A DNA stretch of 64,000 bases, taken from positions 511,859,225 to 511,923,224 of the forward strand of contig NC_058518.1 in the NCBI RefSeq assembly GCF_904849725.1, written 5' to 3'. A program made the translations under genes and the position numbers. This document shows, piece by piece, positions 46,214 to 57,782 of the stretch. The notes under the pieces are model-generated. The model saw only the letters and a list, made by a program, of their open reading frames with translations, was not told the origin of the DNA and searched no databases. Source of the DNA: Hordeum vulgare subsp. vulgare. Lineage: Eukaryota; Streptophyta; Magnoliopsida; Poales; Poaceae. Position 1 is the stretch's first letter, and each line of letters starts with the position of its first letter.

Positions 46214-47061
46214 GATTGCTATTGTCTCTTTCTTCTTCCTTGCATTTGGTAACTATTGGTTGTCTTGCCAATTTGTTTTCCTATAAAATGCCTATGCATA
46301 GGAAGTATGTTAGACTTAGATGTGATTTTCACATGCTTTATGATGCTCTCGTTGTGCTTCAATTCTTGTCTTTTGTGTGAGCATCATTGAATTATCATTG
46401 CCTAGTAAGGGCGTTAAACAATAGCGCTTGTTGGGAGGCAACCCAATGAATTTATCTTTTTCTTTCTGTTTTGTTGCGTCCACACTATCATAATTCTGTT
46501 GTGATTGTGTCTTTTGTGTTTCTTTTTGTGTTTGAGCCAAGCAAAACCTTTATATCTAGTCTTGGTGATGGTTGTTTGATCCTGCTGGAAAAAGACAGAA
46601 ATTTTTCGCTCACGAGATTATTTTTCATTTTTATTAAGAAAGAGCTTTTGAGTTGATTCTTTTTGATGCTGGGTGATATTCCTTTTGCCCAGGCAATCGT
46701 AATTTGTCAGAGTTTTTGAGGTACCACAAGTATACGAAGTATACATATTGCTACTGACTGGTATGTTTTTGACAGATTCTGTTTTTGTTGAGTTGGTTGC
46801 TTGTTTTGATGAAACTATGGATAGTATTGGGGGGGGGGGGTACTAGCCATGGAAAAGTGAGAATACAGTAATCTAACACCAATATAAATAGAAATCAAGA
46901 TTGCTACAATATCTAAAGAGGTGGTAGTTTGTTTTCTTGTGCAAATGTTATCACGAGTTTCTGTTTAAGTTTTGTGTCGTGAAGTTTTCAAGTTTTGGAT
47001 GATGTTCTCATGGACAAAGAGATAAGGAGTGGAAAGAGCTCAAGCTTGGGGATGCCCAAGG
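46214..47061 (+). other. G3 noncoding 3' region
   Basis: This matches the reverse complement of 37550-38250 in G1 (GCGCTTGTTGGGAGGCAACC, GTTGCGTCCACACTATCATA, AAGCTTGGGGATGCC). A run of about 10 G lies at 46831. It is broken by C3 after GATGCCCAAGG; the bases caagg (47057-47061) are the left target duplication of C3. Confidence 0.8.
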
Positions 47062-48793
47062 TGTTGGAAATATGCCCTAGAGGCAATAATAAAATGGTTA
47101 TTATCATATTTCCTTGTTCATGATAATCGTCTATTGTTCATGCTATAATTGTATTAAGAGGAAACAGTAAGTCATGTGTGAATAAATAGATCACAATGTG
47201 TCCCTAGCAAGCCTCTAGTTGGCTAGCTCGTTGATCAATAGATGATCATGGTTTCCTGATCATGTGCATTGGATGTCATTGATAACGGGATCACATCATT
47301 GGGAGAATAATGTGATGGACAAGACCCAATCCTAAGCGTAGCACTAGATCGTATTGTTCATATGCTAAAGCTTTTCTAATGTCAAGTGTCTTTTCCTTTG
47401 ACCGTGAGATTGTGCAACTCCCGGGTACCGTAGGAGTGCTTTGGGTGTATCAAACGTCACAACGTAATTGGGTGACTATAAAGGTGCACTACGGGTACCT
47501 CTGAAAGTGTCTGTTGGGTTGGTACGAATCGAGATCGGGATTTGTCACTCCACGTGACGGAGAGGTATCTCTGGGCCCACCCGGTAGAACATCATCATGA
47601 TCTCAATGTGACTAAGGAGTTAGTCACACGATGACGTGCTACGGAACGAGTTAAGAGACTTACCGGTAACGAGATTGAACAAGGTATAGGTATACCGACG
47701 ATCGAATCTTGGGCAAGTTCTATACCGACAGACAAAGGGAATTGTATACGGGATTGATTGAATCCTTGACATCGTGGTTCATCAGATGAGATCATCGTGG
47801 AGCAAGTGGGAGCCACCATGGGTATCCAGACCCCGCTGATGGTTATTGGCGGGAGAGGTGTCTCGGTCATGTCTGCCTGTCTCCCGAACCCGTAGGGTCT
47901 ACACACTTAAGGTTCGATGATGCTAGGGTTATAGGGAATTGTTATACGAGGTTACCGAAGGATGTTCGGAGTCCCGGATGAGATCCCAGACGTCACGAGG
48001 AGCTCCGGAGGTAAAGATTGATACATAGGACGGATGGTTTTGGACACCGGAAGTGTTTCGGGCATCGCCGGTAACGTACCGGGACCACCGAAAGGGGGCC
48101 ACGACCCCGGGAGGCTAGATGGGCCATGTGCGGGAGGGAACCAGCCCCTAGGTGGGCTGGTGCGCCCCCCACACTTAGCCCAAGGCGCAGGAGGTGGAGA
48201 GGGGGGGAAACCCTAGGCGCTGGTGGGCCTAAGGCCCACCTAAGTGTGCGCCACCCCCTCCCCCTGCCCTAGCCACCGCACCTCCCATCTGGGGGGCTGC
48301 CGCACCACCTAGGGTGGGAACCCTACGGGTGGCACCCCTCCCCTCCTCCTATATATACTGGGGGTTTCGGGGCTGTTTTATACACAATTTTCCCTCTCCC
48401 TCGGCACAGCCCTGCTCTTCTTTCTCCTCCTCTCTGCCGATGCTTGGCGAAGCCCTGCCGGGAGACCTCGTCTCTCCATCGACACCACGCCGTCGTGCTG
48501 CCGGAGATATTCCCCAACTTCTCCCTCCTCCTTGCTGGATCAAGGTGCGGGAGACGTCACCGGGCTGCACGAGTGTTGAAGGCGGAGGTGCCGTGGTTCG
48601 GCACTAGATCGGAATCACACCGCGATCTGAATCGCCGCGAGTACGACTCCATCAACCGCGTTCTAGCAACGCTTCCGCTTAGCGATCTTCAAAGGTATGA
48701 AGATGATCTCACCCCTCTCTCGTTGCTGGTCTCTCCATAGGAAGATCTGAATATGCGTAGGATTTTTTTGAATTTATGCTACGTTACCCAACA
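47062..48793 (+). repeat. 5' LTR of C3 with TATA box
   Basis: 1732 bp. The promoter box TATATATA is at 48350-48357, about 440 bp before the LTR end. The LTR ends ATGCTACGTTACCCAACA and is followed by GTGGTATCAGAGCC. Confidence 0.92.
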
Positions 48794-50064
48794 GTGGTAT
48801 CAGAGCCAGGTTTTCTATGCGTAGATTCTATGCATGAGTAGAACACAAAAGGTTGTGGGCGATGATTTGTCAATTGATTGCCGCTACTAGTCTTATTCTT
48901 TTCCGGCAGTATTGTGGGATGAAGCGGCCCGGACCGACCTTACACGTACGCTTACGTGAGACTGGTTCCACCGACAGACATGCACACCGTGCATAAAGGT
49001 GGCTAGCGGGTGTCTGTCTCTCCCACTCTAGTCGGATTGGATTTGATGAAAAGGGTCCTTACGAAGGGTAAATAGCTTTGGCATATCATCGTTGTGGCTG
49101 TCACGTAGGTAAGAAGGCGTTCTTGCTAGAAACCCAAATCAGCCACGTAAAACTTGCAACAATTATTAGAGGACGTCTAACTTGTTTTTGTAGGGTTTGA
49201 CATGTGATGTGATATGGCCAAAGTTGTGATGTTGCATGTATGGTGTATGAGATGATCATGTTATTGTAATAGGTTTCACGACTTGCATGTCGATGAGTAT
49301 GACAACCGACAGGAGCCATAGGAGTTATCTTGATTTATTGTATGAGATGCAACGCCATGTGCTTACTACTTTTACTTCATTGCTAACGGTTAGCTATAGC
49401 AGTAGTGATAGTAGTAGTTGGCGTGACGACTTCACGGAGACACGATGATGGAGATCATGATGATGGAGATCATGGTATCACGCCGGTGACAATGATGATC
49501 ATGCGATGCCTGAAGATGGAGATCAAAAGAGCAAAGATGATAATGGCCATATCATGTCACTATATGATTGCATTGTGATGTTTATCATGTTTTTCATCTT
49601 ATTTCTTAGAGCGACGGTAGGATAATAAGATGATCCCTCTTAAAATTTCGAGAACGTATCCCCCTAAGTGTGCACCGTTGCGAAGGATCGTTGTCTCGAA
49701 GCACCATGTGATGATCGAGTGTGATAGATTCTAACATTCGCATACAACGGGTGTAAGCCAGATTTACACACGCGAAACACCTAGGTTGACTCGACGAGCT
49801 TAACATGTACAGACATGACCTCGAATACAAGAGACCGAAAGGTCGAACGTGAGTCATATGGTTGAATACGATCAGCATGAAGTTGCTCACCATGGTGACT
49901 AGTCCGTCTCACGTGATGATCGGACACGGGTTAGTCAACATGGATCATGTATCACTTAGATGACTAGAGGGATGTCAATTTAAGTGGGAGTTCATACTTA
50001 ATTTGATTAAATGTACTTAATTTTCATGAACTTAGTCTAAAAGTTGTCTTTATAAATATTGTAG
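48794..50064 (+). other. C3 leader with initiator tRNA-Met primer-binding site
   Basis: The primer-binding site TGGTATCAGAGCC is at 48795-48807, one base after the LTR, the standard copia arrangement. The rest is 1.25 kb of untranslated leader with no conserved frame, rich in GATGATGGAGATCATG repeats near 49445-49475. Confidence 0.85.
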
Positions 50065-50730
50065 ATGGCCAACGTCAACCTCAATTTCAACGCATTCCTA
50101 GAGAAAAACAAGCTGAAAGATGATGGTAGCAACTATGCGGACTGGGTTCGCAACTTGAAGCTCATCCTTGAAGCAGCTAAAAAGGCTTATGTCCTTGATG
50201 CGCCGCTAGGTGACCCTCCCGCTCCCGCAGCAGCCCCGGACATTCTGAACGTCTGGCAAACGCAGAGTGATGACTACTCTCTGGTTAGGTGTGGCATGTT
50301 ATACAGTTTAGAAACGGGGCTCCAAAGGCGTTTTGAGCAACACGGTGCATATGAGATGTTCCAAGAGCTGAAGCTAGTTTTTCAAGCTCATGCCCGTGTC
50401 AAGAGATATGAAGTCTCTGACAAGTTCTTTAGCTGTAAGATGGAGGAGAACAGTTCTGTCAGTGAGCACATACTCAAAATGTCTGGGTTACACGGTCGTC
50501 TGACTTCACTTGGAGTCGAACTTCCGGATGATGCTATAATTGACAGAATCCTCCAGTCTCTCCCACCAAGCAACAAAGGTTTTGTGCTGAACTACAACAT
50601 GCAAGGGATGGAGAAGACCATTCTCGAGTTGTACTCGATGCTCAAGTCTGCAGAAGTAGAAATCAAGAAAGAGCATCAAGTGTTGATGGTCAACAAGACC
50701 ACTAGTTTCAAGAAGGGCAAGGGTAAGAAG
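50065..50730 (+). pseudogene. C3 gag, cut by the C4 insertion
   Basis: 222 codons from MANVNLNFNAFLEKNKLK to GKGKK, then the C4 LTR. Capsid landmarks: WVRNLKLILEAAKKAYVLDA, DDYSLVRCGMLYSLETGLQR and SLPPSNKGFVLNYNMQGM at about residue 170. The frame resumes exactly at 59612 as NFKKDGKA once one copy of AGAAG is removed, so gag was open before the insertion. Capsid function as in other copia elements; now truncated before the zinc knuckle. Confidence 0.92.
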
Positions 50731-52550
50731 TGTTGGGGAACGTCGCATGGCAAACAAAAATTTTCCTACGCGCACGAAGACCTATCATGGTGATGTCCAT
50801 CTACGAGAGGGGATGAGTGATCTACGTACCCTTGTAGACCGTACAGCAGAAGCGTTTAGAGAACGCGGTTGATGTAGTGGAAGGTCCTCACGTCCCTCGA
50901 TCCGCCCCGCGAACAATCCCGCGATCAGTCCCACGATCTAGTACCGAACGGACGGCACCTCCGCGTTCAGCACACGTACAGCTCGACAATGGTCTCGGCC
51001 TTCTTGATCCAGCAAGAGAGACGGAGAGGTAGAAGAGTTCTCCGGCAGCGTGACGGAGCTCCGGAGGTTGGTGATGACCTTGTCTCAGTAGGGCTCCGCC
51101 CGAGCTCTGCAGAAACGCGATCTCGAGGAAACACCGTGGAGGTATGTGGTCGGGCTGCCGTGAAAAGTTGTCTCAAATCAGCCCTAATACCTCCGTATAT
51201 ATAGGTGGGAGGGAGGGGGGCCTTGCCTTGGGGTCCAAGGACCCTCAAGGGGGTCGGCCGAGCCAAGGGGGAGGACTCTCCCCCCCCAAACCGAGTTGGA
51301 CTAGGTTTGGTGGGAGGGAGTCCCCCTTCCTTCCCACCTCCTCCTTTTTTTTCTTTCTCTCTTGATTTTCTTCTCCTTGGCGCATAGGGCACTTGTGGGC
51401 TGTCCCACCAGCCCACTAAGGGCTGGTGTGTCTCCCCCAAGGCCTATGGGCTTCCCCGGGGTGGGTGGCCCCCCCGGTGAACTCCCGGAACCCATTCGTC
51501 ATTCCCGGTACATTCCCGGTAACTCCGAAAACCTTCCGGTAATCAAATGAGGTCATCCTATATATCAAGCTTCGTTTCCGGACCATTCCGGAAACCCTCG
51601 TGACGTCCGTGATCTCATCCGGGACTCCGAACAACATTCGGTAACCAACCATATAACTCAAATATGCATAAAACAACGTCGAACCTTAAGTGTGCAGACC
51701 CTGCGGGTTCGAGAACTATGTAGACATGACCCGAGAGACTCCTCGGTCAATATCCAATAGAGGGACCTGGATGCCCATATTGGATCCTACATATTCTTCG
51801 AAGATCTTATCGTTTGAACCTCAGTGCCAAGGATTCGTATAATCCCGTATGTCATTCCCTTTGTCCTTCGGTATGTTACTTGCCCGAGATTCGATCGTCA
51901 GTATCCGCATACCTATTTCAATCTCGTTTACCGGCAAGTCTCTTTACTCGTTCCGTAATACAAGATCCCGCAACTTACACTAAGTTACATTGCTTGCAAG
52001 GCTTGTGTGTGATGTTGTATTACCGAGTGGGCCCCGAGATACCTCTCCGTCACACGGAGTGACAAATCCCAGTCTTGATCCATACTAACTCAACTAACAC
52101 CTTCGGAGATACCTGTAGAGCATATTTATAGTCACCCAGTTACGTTGCGACGTTTGATACACACAAAGCATTCCTCCGGTGTCAGTGAGTTATATGATCT
52201 CATGGTCATAGGAATAAATACTTGACACGCAGAAAACAGTAGCAACAAAATGACACGATCAACATGCTACGTCTATTAGTTTGGGTCTAGTCCATCACAT
52301 GATTCTCCCAATGACGTGATCCAGTTATCAAGCAACAACACCTTGTTCATAATCAGAAGACACTGACTATCTTTGATCAACTGGCTAGCCAACTAGAGGC
52401 TTACTAGGGACGGTGTTTTGTCTATGTATCCACACATGTAAATGAGTCTTCATTCAATACAATTATAGCATGGATAATAAACGATTATCTTGATACAGGA
52501 ATTATAATAATAACTATATTTATTATTGCCTCTAGGGCATAATTCCAACA
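50731..52550 (-). repeat. 3' LTR of C4
   Basis: 1820 bp, TGTTGGAATTATGC to GTTCCCCAACA on the minus strand. The polypurine tract CAAGTGGGAGAC abuts at 52551-52562. A TATA stretch lies near 51196-51203. Confidence 0.94.
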
Positions 52551-52602
52551 GTCTCCCACTTGCACTAGAGTCAATAATCTAGCCCTCACATCACCATGTG
52601 AA

Positions 52603-53844
52603 TTACATTGTAATAAATCTAACACCCATACAGTTCTGGTGTTGATCATGCTTTGCCCGTGGAAGAGGTTTAGTCAGCGGGTCTGCTACATTCAGATCCG
52701 TGTGCACTTTGCATATATTCACGTCCTCTCCCTCGACGTAGTCGCGGATGAGGTTGAAGCATCGTTTGATGTGTCTGGTCTTCTTATGAAACCGTGGTTC
52801 CTTTGCTAAGGCAATGGCACCAGTGTTATCACAGAACAAGGTTATTGGATTCAGTGCGCTTGGCACCACTCCAAGATCCGTCATGAACTGCTTCATCCAG
52901 ACACCCTCCTTAGCTGCCTCCGAGGCAGCCATGTACTCTGCTTCACATGTAGAATCTGCTACGACGCTTTGCTTAGAACCGCACCAGCTTACTGCACCCC
53001 CATTAAGAATAAATACGAATCCGGTTTGCGACTTAGAGTCGTCCGGATCTGTGTCAAAGCTTGCATCGACGTAACCTTTTACGGCGAGCTCTTCGTCACC
53101 TCCATACACGAGAAACATCTCCTTAGTCCTTTTCAGGTACTTCAGGATATTCTTGACCGCTGTCCAGTGATCCACTCCTGGATTACTCTGGAACCTACCT
53201 GCCATACTTATGGCTAGGCTAACATCCGGTCTAGTGCACAGCATCGCATACATGATAGAACCTATGGCTGAAGCATAGGGGACGGAGCGCATATGCTCTC
53301 TATCTTCATCAGTTGCTGGGCACTGAGTCTTAATCAATCTCGTACCTTGTAGAACTGGCAAGAACCCTTTCTTGGACTGTTCCATTTTGAACCTCTTCAA
53401 AACTTTATCAAGGTATGTGCTTTGTGAAAGTCCTATCAGGCGTTTTGATCTATCCCTATAGATCTTAATGCCTAGAATGTAAGCAGCTTCTCCTAGGTCC
53501 TTCATAGAGAAACTTTTATTCAAGTAATCTTTTACGCTCTCCAAAAACTCCACGTTGTTTCCAATCAGCAATATGTCATCCACATATAATATTAGAAACG
53601 CCACAGAGCTCCCACTCACTTTCTTGTAAATACAAGATTCTCCAACCACTTGTATAAACCCAAATGCTTTGATCACCTCATCAAAGCGTTTGTTCCAACT
53701 CCGAGATGCTTGCACCAGTCCATAAATGGATCGCTGGAGCTTGCACACCTTGTTAGCATTCTTAGGATCGACAAAACCTTCGGGTTGTATCATATACAAC
53801 TCTTCCTTAAGGAAACCATTAAGGAACGCCGTTTTGACATCCAT
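52603..53844 (-). pseudogene. C4 pol, 3' part: reverse transcriptase and RNase H
   Basis: 413 residues starting at MDVKTAFLNGFLKEELYM (first catalytic Asp) through FLILYVDDILLIGNN and RNase H motifs YVDASFDTDPDD, TCEAEYMAA and LFCDNTGA, ending MGVRFITM. It is separated from the upstream frame by a single missing base near 53873: the sequence is GCAGTATTGC where C1 has GCAGCTATTGC. The two frames overlap in different phases. Apart from that single change the enzyme region looks complete. Confidence 0.93.
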
Positions 53845-56528
53845 CTGCCAGATTTCATAATCGAAAAATGCAGTATTGCTAACATGATTCTGACGGACTT
53901 AAGCATCGCTACGGGTGAGAATGTCTCATCGTAGTCAACTCCTTGAACTTGTGAAAAACCCTTTGCCACAAGTCGAGCTTTATAAACGGTCACATTACCG
54001 TCAACGTCCGTCTTCCTCTTAAAGATCCATTTGTTCTGAATAGCCTTGCGGCCCTCAGGTAGTACCTCCAAAGTCCACACTTTGTTCTCATACATGGATC
54101 CTATCTCGGATTTCATGGCTTCTAGCCATTTGTTGGAATCTGGGCCCACCATTGCTTCCTCATAATTCGCCGGCTCATTGTTGTCTAACAACATGATTGA
54201 CAAGACGGGATTCCCGTACCACTCTGGAGCAGCACGTGGTCTCGTCGACCTGCGTGGTTCGACAGAAACTTGAACTGGAGTTTCATGATCATCATCATTA
54301 ACTTCCTCCTCAACCGGCGTCGCAATGACAGGGGTTTCCCCTTGCCCTTCGCCACCATCCAGAGGGATGAGAGGTTCGGCAACCTCGTCAAGTTCTATCT
54401 TCCTCCCACTCAATTCTCTCGAGATAAACTCCTTCTCGAGAAAAGCTCCGTTTTTAGCAACAAACACTTTGCCCTCGGATTTGAGATAGAAGGTGTACCC
54501 AACTGTTTCTTTTGGGTAACCTATGAAGACGCACTTTTCCGCTTTGGGTTCCAGCTTTTCAGGCTGAAGCTTTTTGACATAAGCATCACATCCCCAAACT
54601 TTAAGAAACGACAACTTTGGCCTTTTGCCATACCACAGTTCGTATGGTGTCATCTCAACGGATTTTGATGGTGCCCTATTTAAAGTGAATGCAGCTGTTT
54701 CGAATGCATAGCCCCAAAAAGATAATGGCAAATCAGTAAGAGACATCATAGATCGCACCATCTCTAATAGAGTACGATTACGACATTCGGACACACCATT
54801 ACGCTGTGGTGTTCCAGGCGGTGTTAACTGTGAAACAATTCCACATTGTCTTAAGTGAGCACCAAACTCGAAACTCAGATATTCGCCCCCACGATCAGAC
54901 CGTAGGAACTTGATCTTCTTGTTACGGTGATTTTCAACTTCACTCTGAAATTGCTTGAACTTTTCAAATGTTTCAGACTTGTGCTTCATTAAGTAGACAT
55001 AACCATATCTACTCAAATCGTCAGTGAAGGTGAGAAAATAACGATATCCGCCGCGTGCCTCTACGCTCATCGGACCACACACATCGGTATGTATGATTTC
55101 CAACAAGTCACTTGCACGCTCCATTGTTCCGGAGAACGGAGTTTTAGTCATCTTGCCCATGAGGCATGGTTCGCACGTGTCAAGTGAATCAAAGTCAAGT
55201 GACTCCAAAAGTCCATCGGCATGGAGTTTCTTCATGCGCTTTACACCAATATGACCTAAGTGGCAGTGCCACAAAAATATGGCGCTATCATTGTTAACTC
55301 TGACTCTTTTGGTCTCAATGTTATGTATGTGTGTATCACTCTCAAGATTCAATATGAACAATCCTCTCACATTGGGTGCATGACCATAAAAGATGTTACT
55401 CATAGAAATAGAACAACCATTATTCTCTGACTTAAAAGAGTAATCGTCTCGCAATAAACAAGATCCAGATATAATGTTCATGCTCAACGCAGGCACTAAA
55501 TAACAATGATTTAAGTTCATAACTAATCCTGATGGTAACTGAAGTGAAACTGTGCCGACGGCGATTGCATCAACCTTGGAACCATTTCCTACGCGCATCA
55601 TCACTTCATCTTTCGCCAGCCTTCGTCTATTCCGTAGTTCCTGTTTCGAGTTGCAAATATGAGCAACAGAACCGGTATCGAATACCCAGGCACTACTACG
55701 AGAGCCGGTTAAGTACACATCAATAACATGTATATCAAATATACCTGATTTTTCTTTGCCCGCCTTCTTATCTGCCAGATACTTGGGGCAATTGCGCTTC
55801 CAGTGACCCATACCCTTGCAATAGAAACACTCCGTTTCAGGCTTAGGTCCAGCTTTGGGTTTCTTCGGCGGATTGGCAACAGGCTTGCCGCTCTTCTTCG
55901 AATTGCCCTTCTTGCCTTTGCCGTTTCTCTTGAAACTAGTGGTCTTGCTCACCATCAACACTTGAGGAGACTTGTTCATCCCTTGCATGTTGTAGTTCAA
56001 CACAAAGCCTTTATAGCTTGGCGGCAGTGATTGAAGGATTCTGTGAGTGATAGCCTCTTGCGGGAGTTCAATCCCCAGCTCAGCTAGACGGTTTGAGTAC
56101 CCAGACATTTTGAGCACATGTTCACTGACAGACGAGTTTTCCTCCATCTTGCAAGCATAGATTTTATCGGAGGTCTCATACCTCTCGATCCGGGCGTTCT
56201 TCTGAAAGATAAACTTCAACTCCTGGAACATCTCAAATGCTCCATGACGCTCAAAGCAACGTTGAAGTCCCGGTTCTAAGCCATACAAGACTGCACATTG
56301 AACTATTGAGTAGTCCTCCTTACGTGCTAACCAAGCGTTCTTAACATCTTGATCAGCCGTAGCGGGTGGTTCATCTCCTAGCGCAGCATTAAGGACATAA
56401 TCCTTATTCCCAGCTTGTAAGATTAGCTTAAGATTACGAGCCCAGTCTACAAAGTTGCTTCCATCATCTTTCAACTTAGCTTTCTCTAGGAACGTATTAA
56501 AATTCAGGATGACAGTCGCGTGAGCCAT
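53790..56528 (-). pseudogene. C4 gag, protease, integrase and start of reverse transcriptase
   Basis: 912 residues from MAHATVILNFNTFLEKAK. Capsid occupies about 1-190, zinc knuckle CFYCKGMGHWKRNC about 232, protease WVFDTGSVAHIC about 280, integrase HHCC and core (HTDVCGP, FTDDLSRYGY, NGVSECRNRT) about 415-590, a variable linker, then the RT start KARLVAKGFSQVQGVDYDET before frame is lost at RIMLAI. Compared with C1 about 53 bp are missing after NKSP in gag (near 55964), which keeps the frame open and removes the helix before HQVLM. Confidence 0.93.
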
Positions 56529-57782
56529 GATCTACAACACAAATATATTCAAAGTGGACTTAGACTATGTTCAAGATAATTAGAGTTTAACTTAATCAAA
56601 TTATTTGCTAAACTCCCACTCAAAAAGTACATCTCTCTAGTCATTTGAGTGGTTCATGATCCACTTACACTAGCTCAAGTCCGATCATCACGTGAGTTGA
56701 GTATAGTTTCAGTGGTAAGCATCCCTATGCTAATCATATCAACTATATGATTCATGATCGACCTTTCGGTCTCATGTGTTCCGAGGCCATGTCTGCACAT
56801 GCTAGGCTCGTCAAGCTTAACCCGAGTGTTCCGCGTGCGCAACTGTTTTGCACCCGTTGTATGTGAACGTTGAGTCTATCACACCCGATCATCACGTGGT
56901 GTCTCGAAACGACAAACTGTAGCAACGGTGCACAGTCGGGGAGAACACAATTTCGTCTTGAAATTTTAGTGAGAGATCACCTCATAATGCTACCGTCGTT
57001 CTAAGCAAAACAAGGTGCATAAAAGGATTAACATCACATGCAATTCATAAGTGACATGATATGGCCATCATCACGTGCTTCTTGATCTCCATCACCAAAG
57101 CACCGGCACGATCTTCTTGTCACTGGCGCCACACCATGATCATCCATCAACGTGTTGCCATCGGGGTTGTCGTGCTACTTATGCTATTACTACTAAAGCT
57201 ACATCCTAGGAAAATAGTAAACGCATCTGCAAGCACAAACGTTAGTATAAAGACAACCCTATGGCTCCTGCCGGTTGCCGTACCGTCGACGTGCAAGTCG
57301 ATATTTCTATTACAACATGATCATCTCATACATCCAATATATCACATCACATCGTTGGCCATATCACATCACAAGCATACCCTGCAAAAACAAGTTAGAC
57401 GTCCTCTAATTTTGTTGTTGCATGTTTTACGTGGTGACCATGGGTATCTAGTAGGATCGCATCTTACTTACGCAAACACCACAACGGAGATATATGAGTT
57501 GCTATTTAACCTCATCCAAGGACCTTCTCGGTCAAATCCGATTCAACTAAAGTTGGAGAAACTGACACTTGCCAGTCATCTTTGAGCAACGGAGTTACTC
57601 GTAACGATGAAACCAGTCTCTCGTAAGCGTACGAGTAATGTCGGTCCGGGCCGCTTCAATCCAACAATACCACGGAATCAAGAAAAGACTAAGGAGGGCC
57701 GCAAAACGCACATCACCACCCACAAAACCTTTTGTGTTCTACTCGAGAAGACATCTACGCATGAACCTAGCTCTGATACCAC
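56529..57782 (-). other. C4 leader with intact initiator tRNA-Met primer-binding site
   Basis: The PBS TGGTATCAGAGC (minus strand) is at 57770-57781, directly after the LTR. The 1.25-kb leader is nearly identical to that of C1 and has no conserved frame. Confidence 0.85.

Larger units (their letters stand above)
43909..47061 (+). mobile_element. G3: non-autonomous gypsy element with a single unknown ORF (3' LTR outside the window)
   Basis: The 5' LTR (43909-45433) is followed by a tRNA-Asp-type primer-binding site (TGGCACCGTTGCCGGGGA, 45444-45461), a leader, one ORF (45695-46213) and a noncoding 3' region shared with G1. The sequence is broken at 47061 by copia element C3, just before where the 3' LTR is expected. 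Gag, protease and polymerase are all missing. The target base pairs on the left are tgccc; the right copy should lie beyond the window. Confidence 0.85.

Noticed and set aside
46825..46845. Run of about 10 G as a possible G-quadruplex or assembly artefact
   Set aside because: A single run cannot form an intramolecular quadruplex; length error is possible but cannot be judged here.
48795..48807. tRNA-like sequence
   Set aside because: It is only a primer-binding site complementary to the 3' end of initiator tRNA-Met; no tRNA gene structure surrounds it.
57061..57585. 174-codon plus-strand frame
   Set aside because: It is the reverse of the untranslated C4 leader; the same region in C1 is broken by stops.
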